From Prostheceraeus crozeri (Eukaryota; Platyhelminthes; Polycladida; Euryleptidae): a DNA stretch of 64,000 bases. Positions 10,430 through 21,900 of the stretch are shown here, in pieces; the stretch's first letter is position 1; every line of letters starts with the position of its first letter. The notes beneath the pieces were generated by a model, which did not search any database, had not been told where the DNA came from, and was given only the letters and a program-made list of their open reading frames with translations. The DNA is taken from assembly GCA_907163375.1 (NCBI GenBank), contig CAJQUW010000623.1, forward strand, positions 248,001-312,000. Direction: 5' to 3'. The position numbers and the translations under genes are program-made.

Positions 10430-10762
10430 AATTTGCCACGGGATTACACCTGGCTATACAAAAACTAAAGTAAAAGTAGAAGATTTTATACAATTATACT
10501 ATGGCGAAACATTGACAACAATTGTTTCTAAACCATGGAAAAAATCTTTAGAAACTGGTATTAGTATTCCTGATAAAAATAATGACACTGAAGAAAAAAG
10601 TTTTTCGGGTCAAATAAATATTCTTAAACGTCAAGCACCTGATGCAAATGGTATTATGCTACCTTATAACGGAGATGTTCAAGACGAAATATTTTAACGA
10701 ATACAAAAAGAATGTAATATAATTGAATACACTGATAGTGAAGACTGGGATGAGGAATTATA
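10430..10762 (+). pseudogene. Unidentified Polinton-associated coding piece
   Basis: Coding-like sequence on the opposite strand to the other Polinton genes, with readable peptide such as VEDFIQLYYGET and an acidic end (EDWDEEL). I cannot assign it to a Polinton protein. It lies next to the packaging ATPase at the left limit of the fragment and is incomplete. Confidence 0.4.
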
Positions 10763-10808
10763 ATGCACTAGATGTTCGATTCAGAGTTTCACTCTGTGAA
10801 CAAATGTT

Positions 10809-11591
10809 CTATATAACTGTATCATGCAGCTTTTTGTCGATATTGATTGTGGTAAATCCATAATCGTTTGACCAAGCATGACTGCAAGATTGTTTAAAGT
10901 CATCTTTATCTCTTATACATAAGTCTCTTAACAAATCACTTAGTTTTCTTGAATTGATTTCGAAAAGCATAAAAATATTAGCATTCTTTCTAATAACGCT
11001 GCCATCTAGTGAATACAAACTTTGTATCAAATAAAAGACACTACAGTTATTGTGTTGTCCTCTTGCAAAATAATTCCTCTGAACTGCCTGATCTTTGTTA
11101 TTAACACAATCATCAAACACTACACAATGTTTTTTCGTTTTATTTAGTTTACTAGGGTCTTGCATATTACCACTATCATCTATTAATTGTATCGATATGT
11201 GTTTATTTTTATTGGGTTCTACTAATTGTTTATTTTTCGCTGCTTCTTCACACCAGGAACTTATTTCTTCTTCATACTCTGATTTTTCATATTCTTCAAA
11301 CAGTGAAGCTATAGCTGATTATGTTCAAAACCATTATGAAAAGATTATGATATTATTTTCAAAACCATATTTCAAAAATTGATAAATAGGTTGTTCTGCT
11401 GTTGTTGTGTAAATGATAAGATTGTTATAATCCAAAAAGTTTGGTGTCGTGAGTATTTTAAATAATAGATACGTTTTTCCACAACCTGATCTTCCACAGA
11501 TAACTGATAAAACTTTATTTGAAAAGTTATGATGATGAATGAATTTCACTTTCTTGTTTAGTGGATATTTTACAGAACTGCTTTCACTCAT
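10809..11591 (-). pseudogene. Polinton packaging ATPase (FtsK/HerA, A32-like), broken
   Basis: The start of the gene shows a Walker A motif, GRSGCGKTY, after a short basic leader. The later part shows the Walker B-type motif HCVVFDDC and the segment with N-Y-F-A-R-G-Q-H typical of genome-packaging ATPases of Polintons, virophages and adenovirus-like elements. In the family the enzyme drives DNA into the capsid. The gene is broken in this copy. It sits beside the penton-like gene, as is common in Polintons. Confidence 0.75.
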
Positions 11592-11594
11592 TTT

Positions 11595-12416
11595 TAAGTC
11601 AATATTTTTAATTACACCTCTCGTAATAATAGATCTATCATAATCTCTTCGCCTCCAAAATTTATTGCCTTTCCTTTCTCATCTGTTATTCTAATAGTAA
11701 ATTGAATAAAATTGTTTTTCTTGTAACTGGAAAATATTTTAATGATTTTGGGATTACATTTAAACTGTAACCAATCGGAACTGTAAATGCTGGATAACTG
11801 AAGATATTATTTGTTAGCTTTCCTTTAACATAACCACCTTCTATAATATCACATTGAACGTTGATTGAATTTATTTCAGTTATTTTAGGTATACTTTCAC
11901 TGATATGAAACCTTGTGCATAGAGTTTCTTTTTAAATCCTAATAGTCTTGATAAAGATTTGTTAATATCAAAATCAACTTGATGATTTTCATCTAAAGTA
12001 AGAGAAAATTTATTTACTGCTGGTTCAACTGCGAAATGTAATTGTTTCTTGTCTTTAAATTGAATGCCTAAATGTCTTTTTATTTCATTGGAAATCGATT
12101 CAACTTCATAAGATCCAGGAAGAAAAGTTAATTCTTTCCAAGTTTTACCTTTGTCATTTGAATATTTAAATCGGTCATTTACATCTTTGATAATATTTTG
12201 TATAGTGTTAAATGTTGAAAAACTAGTTAATGCTACTTCATAATGTTTGTCTTGTTCTAAGTGAATAATAGGATCTAAACTACAAGTATGCGAGGAAATA
12301 GTTGCTATAAATTTTGATGTCGTACTAAATTTTGATGAGGACAAAATCTCGGTTAAATTTTCTAAATGTTTATTAATTTTTTCTAGTTCTGCCGATGATA
12401 ATTCTCTCGAAGACAT
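11595..12416 (-). pseudogene. Polinton minor capsid (penton-like) protein, broken
   Basis: The first part is a 178-codon open stretch with the pattern YEVALTSFSTFNTIQNI, then a segment with W-K-E-L and P-G-S-Y, as seen in penton-like minor capsid proteins of animal Polintons. Downstream on the same strand the words INSINVQCDIIEGGYVKGK and PIGYSL match the usual C-terminal half of that family. This copy is broken. The family forms the vertices of an icosahedral particle together with a double jelly-roll major capsid protein, which is not seen here. Confidence 0.7.
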
Positions 12417-12418
12417 TT

Positions 12419-13261
12419 TTAACTAAATAATTTAGATAAGCTTTTGTAGTCTTTTTCACTTATATTTTCTTTTTCTAATAGTCTTTTTAAGATTGCATTT
12501 ATTTCGTTAAAACTAGAGTTATGTCCTTCTTTTGTTGCAGCTAATAAAATTTCTAATCTGTTTATTAATTCTTGTGGATCATCGGGCAGGAAAACCGTTG
12601 TCTCTTTTAGTCCTGTTCCTGTTTTTGGGTAACCAGTCGGTGTTGAATAACCCGTCGGTGTTGAATAACCCGTCGGTGCTGAATAACCAGTTCTTGCTGG
12701 AGAAGCAGCCATTGGTGTTGAATAACCAGTTCTTGACATTGGTATCTTTGTTCCTGTTTTACTGGTACTAGACGTTTTGAATAATAAGCCATTCAAATTT
12801 TTATAACGCTTAAGAGTTTTTGCAGTTCCAACCTTATCTAACATAGTTTTGAATTTCATTAGATCATAAGTATGATATTCATCTAAATCCGCTCCTCTTA
12901 ATAAATCCACGAAATTTCTGTCTAAACTGAAAGCTGTTTTGTCTGGTGTGAAAATTAAACTTTCTTTAGTATTTATAAATAATTCTTCTCCACCTAAGTA
13001 AAATCTAAGAAATGGCTTTCCATCTATAAATGAAGTAGAATGTTCAAATAGCATAGATTTTGGTAATTTCTTTTCTATGTTTGCTTCTAACAAACCATAA
13101 TCATCCATGATGATTTTCTGCACTGGATCAGATATGTCAATTCGTTTATCATGAACTGCGAGTTCTTTCTCAAGAGTTTTGAGTGGAGCAATAGTTTTTT
13201 CAAAATCAGTTTTCACTTGTTCAGTTAGGTGCATTTTTTCTAACATATCAGATTGTAGCAT
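12419..13261 (-). CDS. Polinton-linked protein with GYSTP repeats, frame looks open
   Basis: A 280-codon frame directly upstream of the penton-like gene, with two bases between them. It has an N-terminal charged helical region, a middle region (P-F-L-R-F-Y-L-G-G-E-E-L), and near residues 175-225 a low-complexity run of TGYSTP-like hexamers. A conserved helical C-terminus follows. Proteins of this sort accompany capsid genes in animal Polintons; the function is unassigned. The tight spacing suggests one transcription unit with its neighbours. Confidence 0.6.
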   Translation of the reverse strand: MLQSDMLEKMHLTEQVKTDFEKTIAPLKTLEKELAVHDKRIDISDPVQKIIMDDYGLLEANIEKKLPKSMLFEHSTSFIDGKPFLRFYLGGEELFINTKESLIFTPDKTAFSLDRNFVDLLRGADLDEYHTYDLMKFKTMLDKVGTAKTLKRYKNLNGLLFKTSSTSKTGTKIPMSRTGYSTPMAASPARTGYSAPTGYSTPTGYSTPTGYPKTGTGLKETTVFLPDDPQELINRLEILLAATKEGHNSSFNEINAILKRLLEKENISEKDYKSLSKLFS

Positions 13262-13443
13262 ACGCCAGCTTGTAGCATTCGATATTGTCTATGTTTTTTC
13301 TTCATAATATTTTTCTGTTTTATTAATTCTTCTAGTTGTTTTATTTTTGCCTCATTTGTCTCATTTGTATTCATTATTTTATAAGATAATATTTGAATTT
13401 TGTGGTAGCATAGAGATACAGCAAAAACACTTTACTGAACAAC

Positions 13444-14103
13444 TTATTTTTGTTCTATGGAACTTTGTTCTAACGTTTTTAATAAAGTTCTTATTTCTTC
13501 TAAAAAAGCTTCATTGTCTACTTTGTCTTGAGATTTAACAGGAATTTTAGTTGCTTCTCTAGCTATTTGATCAAATTTTTCAATCTCATCTAACGTAATA
13601 ACATTGTCATCACACACTCTCTGGAAGCAGTAATGTAGTTTATCATATACTTCTTTGACATGTGCATGTTTCTTACTTAAGGATTTTCGTTTCTTAGACA
13701 TTAAAGATTTATCTATCAATGTTGCAGTTGAAGTTACAAAAACACCTGTACCTGTTAAAGCTGTAGCAACAACAGGAATTGTAAGAACGCCAGATGAAAT
13801 GACAATAGTGAGAGCGTCTAAAGAAATTGTTGAAAATGCACCAATGCCTTGTGCCACATTCTTAATTGTAGTCCATCTTTTTCTTAATTTATCATAATGT
13901 TCTAATCTTAACAATAGTTGCGCTTCCTTATCTTTCATGTACCTAACTCTATCTTTGTGTTTTGCTATATCCATTTCATATGATAATGAAGGATATAAAG
14001 GGGCTGATGGTTCTTTTGTTTTTACATCTTCCATTTTTAAATGAATATTTTTGTTCATATTCATTTTTTTTTTGTTAAATTTCAGAAGGCCCCTATTTTT
14101 CAT
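13444..14103 (-). CDS. Polinton-linked membrane protein, frame looks open
   Basis: A 219-codon frame. After a charged N-terminal half with a predicted helix, residues about 95-140 form a long hydrophobic stretch rich in A, T, V, I and G, likely a membrane hairpin. A basic linker (KSLMSKKRKS) and a helical C-terminus come next. Such proteins are common in the virion gene block of animal Polintons; no exact function can be given. The real start may be the later methionine at MEDVKTKEP, because the first codons run into the 38-bp repeat DNA. Confidence 0.55.
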   Translation of the reverse strand: MKNRGLLKFNKKKMNMNKNIHLKMEDVKTKEPSAPLYPSLSYEMDIAKHKDRVRYMKDKEAQLLLRLEHYDKLRKRWTTIKNVAQGIGAFSTISLDALTIVISSGVLTIPVVATALTGTGVFVTSTATLIDKSLMSKKRKSLSKKHAHVKEVYDKLHYCFQRVCDDNVITLDEIEKFDQIAREATKIPVKSQDKVDNEAFLEEIRTLLKTLEQSSIEQK

Positions 14104-14405
14104 TTTGATTTGCTGATTTCAAGAGGTCCCTAATTTTGCATTTTGATTTGCTAATTTCAAGAGGTCCCTAATTTTGCATTTTGATTTGCTAATTTCAAGA
14201 GGTCCCTAATTTTGCATTTTGATTTGCTAATTTCAAGAGGCCCCTAATTTTGCATTTTTTTATAAGTTATCAAGGGGGGTCTAATTTTAACAATTTTTTT
14301 ATAAGTTATCAAGGGTCTAATTTTAGCTGTATTTTATATATTTCAGGAGGACCCTAATTTTAACATTTTTTATAAATTAACAAGGGGGTCTAATTTAAAC
14401 AACTT
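14065..14405. repeat. 38-bp tandem array and degenerate continuation
   Basis: Four exact-period units start TTTTGATTTGCT at 14103, 14141, 14179 and 14217, each with TTTCAAGAGGTCCCTAATTT. They are followed by looser units of about 50 bp (TTATAAGTTATCAAGGG then TCTAATTTTA). It adjoins the right end of the Polinton fragment and could be its terminal region or an unrelated expansion. Confidence 0.85.
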
Positions 14406-14410
14406 TTTTT

Positions 14411-15898
14411 TAATGTGGCCTGGAACGGTCTTTATACCATTACTTATACCGATAGTCAGTGGATTCCTGTGTCATACTGATTGAAATACTTAACGGTATG
14501 ATCTGGGAGTCAGTTGACTTATGGACTGTTCAACATCTGTAGCAGGAAAGGCTAAAGTAAGTGAAATTTGTGGTATTGAATTGTAGCTATTCGGCTTTAG
14601 AGGAACGGTATGTTACTAGGCGCTGGGATAGAGCATCATTATTTCGCCTACAATCCTTCTATAAGATCTTGAGACCGCGACGTACATAAAATCTATACGG
14701 TCTTATCCATCTTACAAATCTCTTGCGCTTGATCTTACTGATCTGCTTCATGATCTGAACAGACTTGTAAAAATGCTAAGAATCTTGCGTGCAGAATCTT
14801 GAAAGTCTTACAAGAAAAGTTCAACATAGTCGCAGGTGTCTTCCGCAAGGGGCTATTTTTCGCAAGATCTGTCGATTAGTGCGCTTATCAGAAGCGAGCG
14901 CCAAAATCAAAGAGGTTTTTTTTGTCAGATAAATCGAGGTAGTTTTTTAGTCAGTGATCAAAAGCTTCAATTCTCCGCAGTGCACTTTTCTTGATCCTGT
15001 CTGACAAGAACAGAAACCGGGTATAGAACTCGGCAGACGTGCAGGATTGTGTACTGCATTTTCTGAGCAGCCCTGTCGAGAGACAGTTGCTGTCGTTTGG
15101 ATGAAATGATTCAATCATTTAGCTGTCAGGGTTCTTCCTCTCAAGTGAACTTTATTCCACATTGAACTAAAATTTTTTATATTAAGTATCGGAAGTATTA
15201 CAATACTTCATCTAGTGTGCTTTATTTTTATTTCATAGCATACTTATTATTTTTATTTAGTGGCCATACATTTTTAAGGAAACAATATAGAGTCATAATG
15301 TACGTGCCAGCTTTAATAATGTGGGCCTGCATTAAATTTGAGGCGAGAACATATACGATATTTTCGACAAGAGCCCGCGCCCAACAACTGCGTTTTCGGC
15401 TGGAACACAACCTTAAGGAAGTCCGCGATCTCCTTTAAAATCCAAATAAATGATTCGCAGTGGGCTATATGTTTTGAGAGGAGCCAGTTTTGGGAGGTCT
15501 ACAACGATTAATGATGACACATATTTCTATTCGTTTTGCTACACTGTCAAATATCACTCGCAAAGTGACTGAATTATAAAACTTAATCAACAAGCCGCAG
15601 CCGTGGTATAGACTGCCGTGCTATATTCCTTTCGACTCCGAAGACATGTTCGCTAGTCGTGGATCAATTCAGTGGTTGCTGTGGATCATGACACGTTAAC
15701 TCAATCAAATTCATGGGTGTAACATGTGTGCAAATGCCCATGCCATCATGAAAATTAAGTCCATTTGAGCATAATTTCCTCTGGTACCATACATATTGTT
15801 TCAAAGCAACATTTTGACCCGCATTTTTTGTTGGAAATTGATCCCAAAACGGCAAAAAAAATTCGCAACCAAAAAAAGAGGAGATCACTGCGATTTAA
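14411..15898. other. Intergenic, no gene recognised
   Basis: No convincing gene. At 14987-15043 there is one copy of a dispersed repeat (TTGATCCTGTCTGACAAGAA, then GGCAGACGTGCAG) that also occurs twice near 36216-36646. The short plus-strand frame at 15217-15438 has a hydrophobic start but no other support. Confidence 0.5.
15895..15898. other. TTAA target site at the piggyBac 5' end
   Basis: TTAA stands directly before CCCTTTCGATCC, as expected for piggyBac insertion. At the other end (after 18137) TTAA is not seen. Confidence 0.75.
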
Positions 15899-18137
15899 CC
15901 CTTTCGATCCTACTGACGACACGTTGTCGTCACGTCATATACGCTATGACGACAAGGTGTCGTCATTTACCATATTGCCCTATATGTAACCTTGAGTTAT
16001 TCCGGTAGATTGAATTGTGTTAATAATTGCTTTTATCGCTTAATTTTTAAAACCATACTATAGTTTAGCAATGTAAAACGGCAACAATAGAAAATCAAAC
16101 GTGTTGAAGACAATCACACAGAATTCTGCTGCTGTTATGACGAAGAGTCTGTAAGTGACTTTTGTTTGTCTTTTGCTTGATTATCTGCAATGCAACTCAG
16201 CGGCGACAGTATGATATCGCACGCACATAGTCGTAAGGCTGGGATTAGGGAAGTGCCAGCTTATTGATTACTGATGGTCGGATCATGGCGACGCGAATAC
16301 TGAAGACTGCGCGTGGTATATTTCGTTGTTGTATACAATAGCTTGTGATAACTCATTTTCATTGATATTTTCAATGGCTGCGGTCTCATCGAGTACAAGG
16401 CGTTCAACTCGACGAGTGCAACCAGTTCATCGATATGGGTTTGATTCTGATGATAGTGATGATAGTTCGGACAATGAAAACACGGCCTTCGATCCTCCCC
16501 TTTTGACAGATGAATCGTCTTCTGATGCTGAGTCTGACAGTCAAGACGAAGTGTCTGAAGAAGAAGGATGGACAATTATTGATCCAACAGAAGGAAGGGA
16601 TGTAATAAACTTTTTATTTTTTGGAGAATGTGGTTGGACGGTTACGGAGATGGACAGTACCGAGTTTTCTACAAAGGATTATATAAGTCGTTTTCTCCCA
16701 GACACTTTGTTTGAAACACTGGCTAAATGGGTAAATGATCGTGTGCATATTGAAAATGTTCGAATGATGGAGGAAGATCACGAAGAAATACACTGGAAGA
16801 ATGTATCTATTTCTGAAATGAAGACGTTTGTTGGTCTTACGCTACTTATGGGAATCGTAAAAAAGCCTTCCATAAGATCATATTGGCAAACTGAAGAAAT
16901 GATGAGAACTCCTTTCTTTTTGCAACCAGGAAGCTTGAGTCGTGACAGATATCGCTATTCTCAAATTCTTGAGATTTTCTGACCCATATACGGTGGATCC
17001 TACCAAAAAAGAAAGCAGACTCGCAGTGATTTCTTCTTGATGGTGAATGATATTTGCTCTCAGTACAAACCAGATCAATCTCTGAGTTTGGATGAAAGTC
17101 TTGTATTATTCAAGGGAAGACTCTCGATAAAAATGTTTATTCGGACAAAAAGATCCAGGTTTGGTGTGAAGCTATTCATTCTTACTGACAAAACAGGTTA
17201 TGTGATTTATGCTCAAGTATACGTTGGCAAAGATAAGTGTTATGAAACTGGAGAGCCTGGTACTGAAATGCTTTCAAATAGTGAAAAAATAGTTGTTCGA
17301 TTGCTTTCAATAAGGCTGGCGTGCTAGATAAGGGATATCTCTTGAATATAGACAATTGGTTTTCAAGTTACCGACTGATAGAATATCTTCTGTCGAGAAA
17401 TACGGGTGTTCGTGGGACGATAAGACCTCAAAGAGGAATTCCAAAAATTCTTACTCAAAGGAAATTGCAACCTGCGTCATCGGCATTTGCTAAAAAGGAC
17501 AGAACAATCGCGGAGAAATTTTGTGACAAAAAGGATGTCTACCTTATGTCTACGTGTGATAGCTAGTGCTTCTCTGGTTCGAAAGGAGAGGATTGGTAAG
17601 GGCAATATTCGATCAGAAATACAGAAACCATTGTTGAGAATTACAATCAAGAAATGGGCGGGATAGATATTGTAGACCAAGTGATTTATCAACATAACTG
17701 CGCTCGAAAATCACATGCATGGTACAAAAAAATTGGCCTCAATTGTGTTCTTCGGTTACTTTTCAATGCATGGTGTATATAGAAAAGAGAATGACAAACG
17801 GATGAGCTTTCTAGACTTTCTGAAGGATGCGATTCGACTTTTGACTGATTTACAATCCACGCTGAAGGGACCAAGAAACCAATCCCACCATGAGGGAAGT
17901 CACGAATACACTGTGTGCATATGGTAGAGAATATAGAGTATTTTGGATAAATACAATTGTTTTCGTTTGTTTTTGTGAAGTCAGAGTAATATTTGACATA
18001 TTAATCATCACAATTTGTGTTATTTAGTGTCATGACAGCAATTTTTAAGCGAATACACACTAATTAAAAAATCATGAAATTTCGGATTTTTACAGGCACA
18101 TAGGGGGAGTCCTGGATGAGAAACATGATCGAAAGGG
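15899..18137 (+). mobile_element. piggyBac element, degraded
   Basis: The left end reads CCCTTTCGATCC after a TTAA. The right end, read in reverse, has the same eleven bases CCCTTTCGATC (18127-18137). About 25 bp inside the left end lies a subterminal near-palindrome, TGACGACACGTTGTCGTCA and then TATGACGACAAGGTGTCGTCA. The 2239-bp element encodes one transposase broken into several frames. The right flank lacks TTAA, so either the site has mutated or that end has been altered. Confidence 0.85.
16374..17930 (+). pseudogene. piggyBac transposase (DDE_Tnp_1_7), broken
   Basis: A cut-and-paste transposase of the piggyBac family. The likely start is ATGGCTGCGGTC at 16374, before an acidic, serine-rich N-terminus. 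The first open stretch runs to a stop at 16980-16982 (reading ..QILEIF*). The next piece holds SLDESLVLFKGRL, with the first catalytic Asp. After a frame change at about 17320 comes LNIDNWFSS, with the second Asp, ending at a stop at 17564-17566. The last piece has GGIDIVDQ, with the third Asp, and a helical C-terminal region to about 17925. No Cys-rich C-terminal domain was made out. Two in-frame stops and at least one frameshift make it inactive. Confidence 0.9.
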
Positions 18138-18672
18138 CCATGACCATTCCCCAACCTCGAGTGATGCCTATACCTAGAAAATGAAGATTTATAGAACGAC
18201 AAATAGATAATATTGTTACCTGATATAACGATGGTGCAAAACAAAAGTATTACTATTGTTTTGCATCACTATCCTACAAGATACTGCTATATGTACAAGC
18301 GGAGATGCACCTTATGTGGTCATTGATTTGTTGCATGTAAATGTCTACAATACAAAATATTCATGAAGAAAATTGCCATTTTTTTCATGATCGAGCATTG
18401 AAAATCATTTTCTGAATATTTTTGGAAATTGCGCTAATCCACTACCGTCAACGTCCATTCTGTGGCTATGAGATCGTACTGATAAGGCGACTAAGCCAAA
18501 AGGATATTAAACAAGAAACCAGCATTGATAGAAAATCAGTAGCAGTTTGCACATAAATTGTGAAGAACTGTTTCAACCGCCCCACCCCATTTAACCTTGG
18601 ATCATCCAAATTTTCAATCAAAAGACAAAATGCTTGAAAGATATGTCTAGTATTCAAATATTCACAATTACA
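18138..18672. other. Intergenic, 3' side of CCM2
   Basis: AT-rich DNA between the piggyBac end and the CCM2 stop codon. It should contain the CCM2 3' untranslated region. I see no clear AATAAA near the stop on the minus strand and no ORF of interest. Confidence 0.5.
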
Positions 18673-18910
18673 TCATCGAGTATTGCGAGGCAACAGTGCC
18701 GTGGATAATGAAGGAGGCGCCTGGCCTGAAGCGAGTCGTTTTGCAACAGTTTCAAGTCCAACTTGTCCTTGCATTATCTCTTCAAGTCTCGCCACTTCTT
18801 CTAATGCAGCATCTAGTCTTCGGTCCACCTCATCCGCTGAGATTGCTGTTGCAGTCGCCGACGACCGAATGCTGGCCCCCGATAGTGTCGATGCATGACT
18901 CAGTGCTCTT
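18673..18910 (-). CDS. CCM2: CCM2 last exon: C-terminal tail
   Basis: The acceptor is TTTACTTTCAG and the exon starts one base before AGAGCACTG. It reads RRALSHASTLSG, like human RRALSTTSSS, followed by a helical stretch DEVDRRLDAALEEVARLEEI that parallels the human segment DEWDRMISDISSDIEAL. The stop is TGA at 18673-18675. It ends LLPRNTR, longer than the human end. Confidence 0.88.
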
Positions 18911-21900
18911 CTGAAAGTAAACGGCAAGATACGTTATCACAGCAGCAGTGTTTAGAGATGGCAACAGAATGTATCAAGAATTGAAAGTGTTTATGTTGAT
19001 CATAGAATTGTTTGTCAAAAAATCCATCATAGGATCATTTCATAAAGTAAGTATAGTTGATGGCAGCCGACGGGAGGTTGTTCGATTTCATTGTGGATGT
19101 CACACCAGTTTGCCTCGTCTCCCCAAGAATAAGTTAGCTGCTAAAAATATTTACACTTGATTGCTAAAAATTATGTACATGTCCGAGCTTTCGCGAGCAT
19201 TACATTTTTGCATTCACATTATCAACAAAGTGTTAAGTATTTTTAGCAGCAAACTTATTCTTGGGGAGACGAGACAAGGAGAAGGCATGAGCAGGTAGAC
19301 GCAAGATATAATCAAACAATTTCAGAGTGAGAAGACCAATCTGTTCGAATTGTCTCATTTATAATCCGCCTGAAGATGGAGCAGGCCTCCGCAACATGTC
19401 GCGAACTGTAATAAAGTAACCGTTATTTGGTAGATTGGTCTTCTCACTTTAAAATGGTTTGATTAAGTATACTTAGGTAGAGTAACAACTGCTAGTTACA
19501 TCGCTAATGTGATAGCAGTTTCCAATCAAGTGCCACATGTGAGATGTGCATTTTTATGCTTTGACGAATTAATCAAGGAATCGAATATCATGAAATTGAT
19601 TCTGTTCATGAAACTCCTGATGAAACTTATTTGATAATCCGCTTGGTTTCCTCTTCGGTTAAACGTTTTTAGATTCTTACGAGAAAATTTCATTCTATTT
19701 GATATCTAATAAGCCTCACGCTACATAAATATATCTCAGGTACCGAATGGCTGCTATGAAAGCATAGGAATAGTTTGCCTTCTGAAAAATTGATCAGATA
19801 TTTTCTTGAACTCCTCAGAAGCACAATCTTCATAAAAGCTGAATCTCTTGAAATTAAAATTTCCTCTGTATGATGATATTCTCGAGTTGACACTCTACCT
19901 GCATACTGTATACTTTTTTATGTGAACAATCTTTTTTGTGTACATTTCTAATAACCAAAATAGTCACAATTAATAAGAAACATCTATCAATGATTAGGTC
20001 ATTACAAATATTCACAATAAACATCAACATCACTTATTCTATATACTGCTTTAAATTTATAGTATCAACTATTTATTTTCGTTTTTAATTGTGATTATTG
20101 TGGTTGTTAGAAAACAATGCATGAAGGAAGCATACATCAAGGCTTGCGAGCTTCCTAGCCAGTCATCTGTTACACAAACACAAACTATTAGTTCTTTGAT
20201 TAATACAGTGTGGATATAACATGGCATGGAAATCCATGGTGCACGTATTAGTGAGACAGAGATTAACGATATGCTGATGAGACAGAATAATTAGCAGTTG
20301 TGAGTGCATACAGCTTAACTATAAAGGGTGAGCCAGAAGTAACCGATGAATATGCTTCTATATGATATAACGCATCATCCATTGCATTGATGCTTTATTG
20401 TCCATTACCTATGGGTCCTGTTGAATTACGGGTAATTTTCTTAAAATTCCATTCGGCAAAATTAGTAAATTATCTAACTTATTTATTAGAGCGTTCTTCC
20501 AAATAAACTTGAATATGAAAAATCGCATTTCATGGCCACGCCCGTTCTCTTCGTGAAATACAACTAGTAAATGATGTGCAGCATTTGCAAACGTGAAGCT
20601 ACAATACTGAATAAAATCCATTGACAGCCAATGTTATGCAGCGACAAACTTTGATAATTAAACATTAGTCCCACACAGAAATAAATCGGTATGATTTTAC
20701 GTATGAATTGTACTGAAATCATACGTATGGGATGTAACGCTTTCACCAGAAAACCATACCCATTTCATACTGTATGAATAAGGTATGACATCTTCATGGT
20801 ATAACTTTACACTGAATTCCTGATGAAAGCGCTATATATTTCATACGTATGATTTCACGCATAATTGCTACGTAAAATCATACTCTGTAATTATCTCATA
20901 CCTTTTTCATACAGTATGAAATGGGTATGAAGTTTGCACAGTATGATTTTGCCATGAAGTTCTGGAGAAAGTGCTACATTTCATGGAACCTTTTATTCCA
21001 TGTGTATTAGTTTCACGTAAAATCATACTATGCAATATTCCTACCCTTTTCACACTGTATGAATATGGTATGAGGATCTCATAGTTTGATTTCATCATGA
21101 ATTCCTGTGAAAGCGTTACATTCCATACCTATGATTTTACATATGATTCATACGTCAAATCAATATTCATACCCACTTCATACTGTATGAATAAGGTATG
21201 AAGATTTCATAGCATGAATTTACGTCTGAATTCCTGAAGAAAGCGCTACATTTCATATGCATGTTTTTATTAATGAATTTATAGATATTGCCTAGTATTA
21301 TTTTCCGCAAAGTTCATTAGTATGTCATACTATTTTCATACTGATATCATACGTAATATCAGACAGATTGTCATACGTATGAGAAATATATATGAAATCA
21401 TACTATGACTTTCTCATACCTTATGCATCTGTATGGAAATTTCATGCTATAACCATAATACAATCATAAGTAAAATTACATGAGCTTGTCGTACGCATGC
21501 AAAAATCATAATAAATTTTGACATGATTCATACCCAATTATTTCTGTGCATGGTGTCATCCAAGCTCTTACATTAGCTTGGACATAGGCAGCTAACAAAG
21601 ACGTATATACAGTGCTTGTATATACTATGTACTATGTAGTTTAGCGGTCCTTATCAGCTGCATAAGCTTTTTTGTATTTCACGAAGAGAACGAGCGTCAC
21701 CGTCATGAAATGAGACGTTTCATATTCAAATTACCCTATAATATTCTATTGACATGTCTAAATAATTTTCAAAATATTAAATTATGACTTACTTAATGAG
21801 CCTTCCTTTAAATTTGAGTAGCATATTCAACGGTTGCTTCTGGGACGCCCTGTTTTCTAAATCATACGAACTTAGTAATGAAAACGTACTTGAAAGCTCG

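Larger units (their letters stand above)
10430..14410. mobile_element. Polinton (Maverick) fragment, broken
   Basis: A block of AT-rich coding DNA carrying the virion and packaging part of a Polinton: a packaging ATPase, a penton-like minor capsid protein and two linked unidentified proteins, all on the minus strand, plus one unidentified piece on the plus strand at the left. I see no protein-primed DNA polymerase, retrovirus-like integrase, protease or major capsid gene, so it is an incomplete copy. It has a handful of breaks. Protein motifs are still easy to read, which suggests moderate rather than great age. The limits are placed where the coding-type composition begins and ends; terminal repeats were not identified with certainty. 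It is treated as a fossil. Confidence 0.8.

Noticed and set aside
14103-14254. 38-bp repeats as a CRISPR array
   Set aside because: Units are head-to-tail with no unique spacers, and the context is animal DNA.
19360-19430. Penelope-like or LINE tail (CTGAAGATGGAG then CATGTCGCGA)
   Set aside because: Only short words match, and the stretch is the loop of a foldback; not enough to assign a family.
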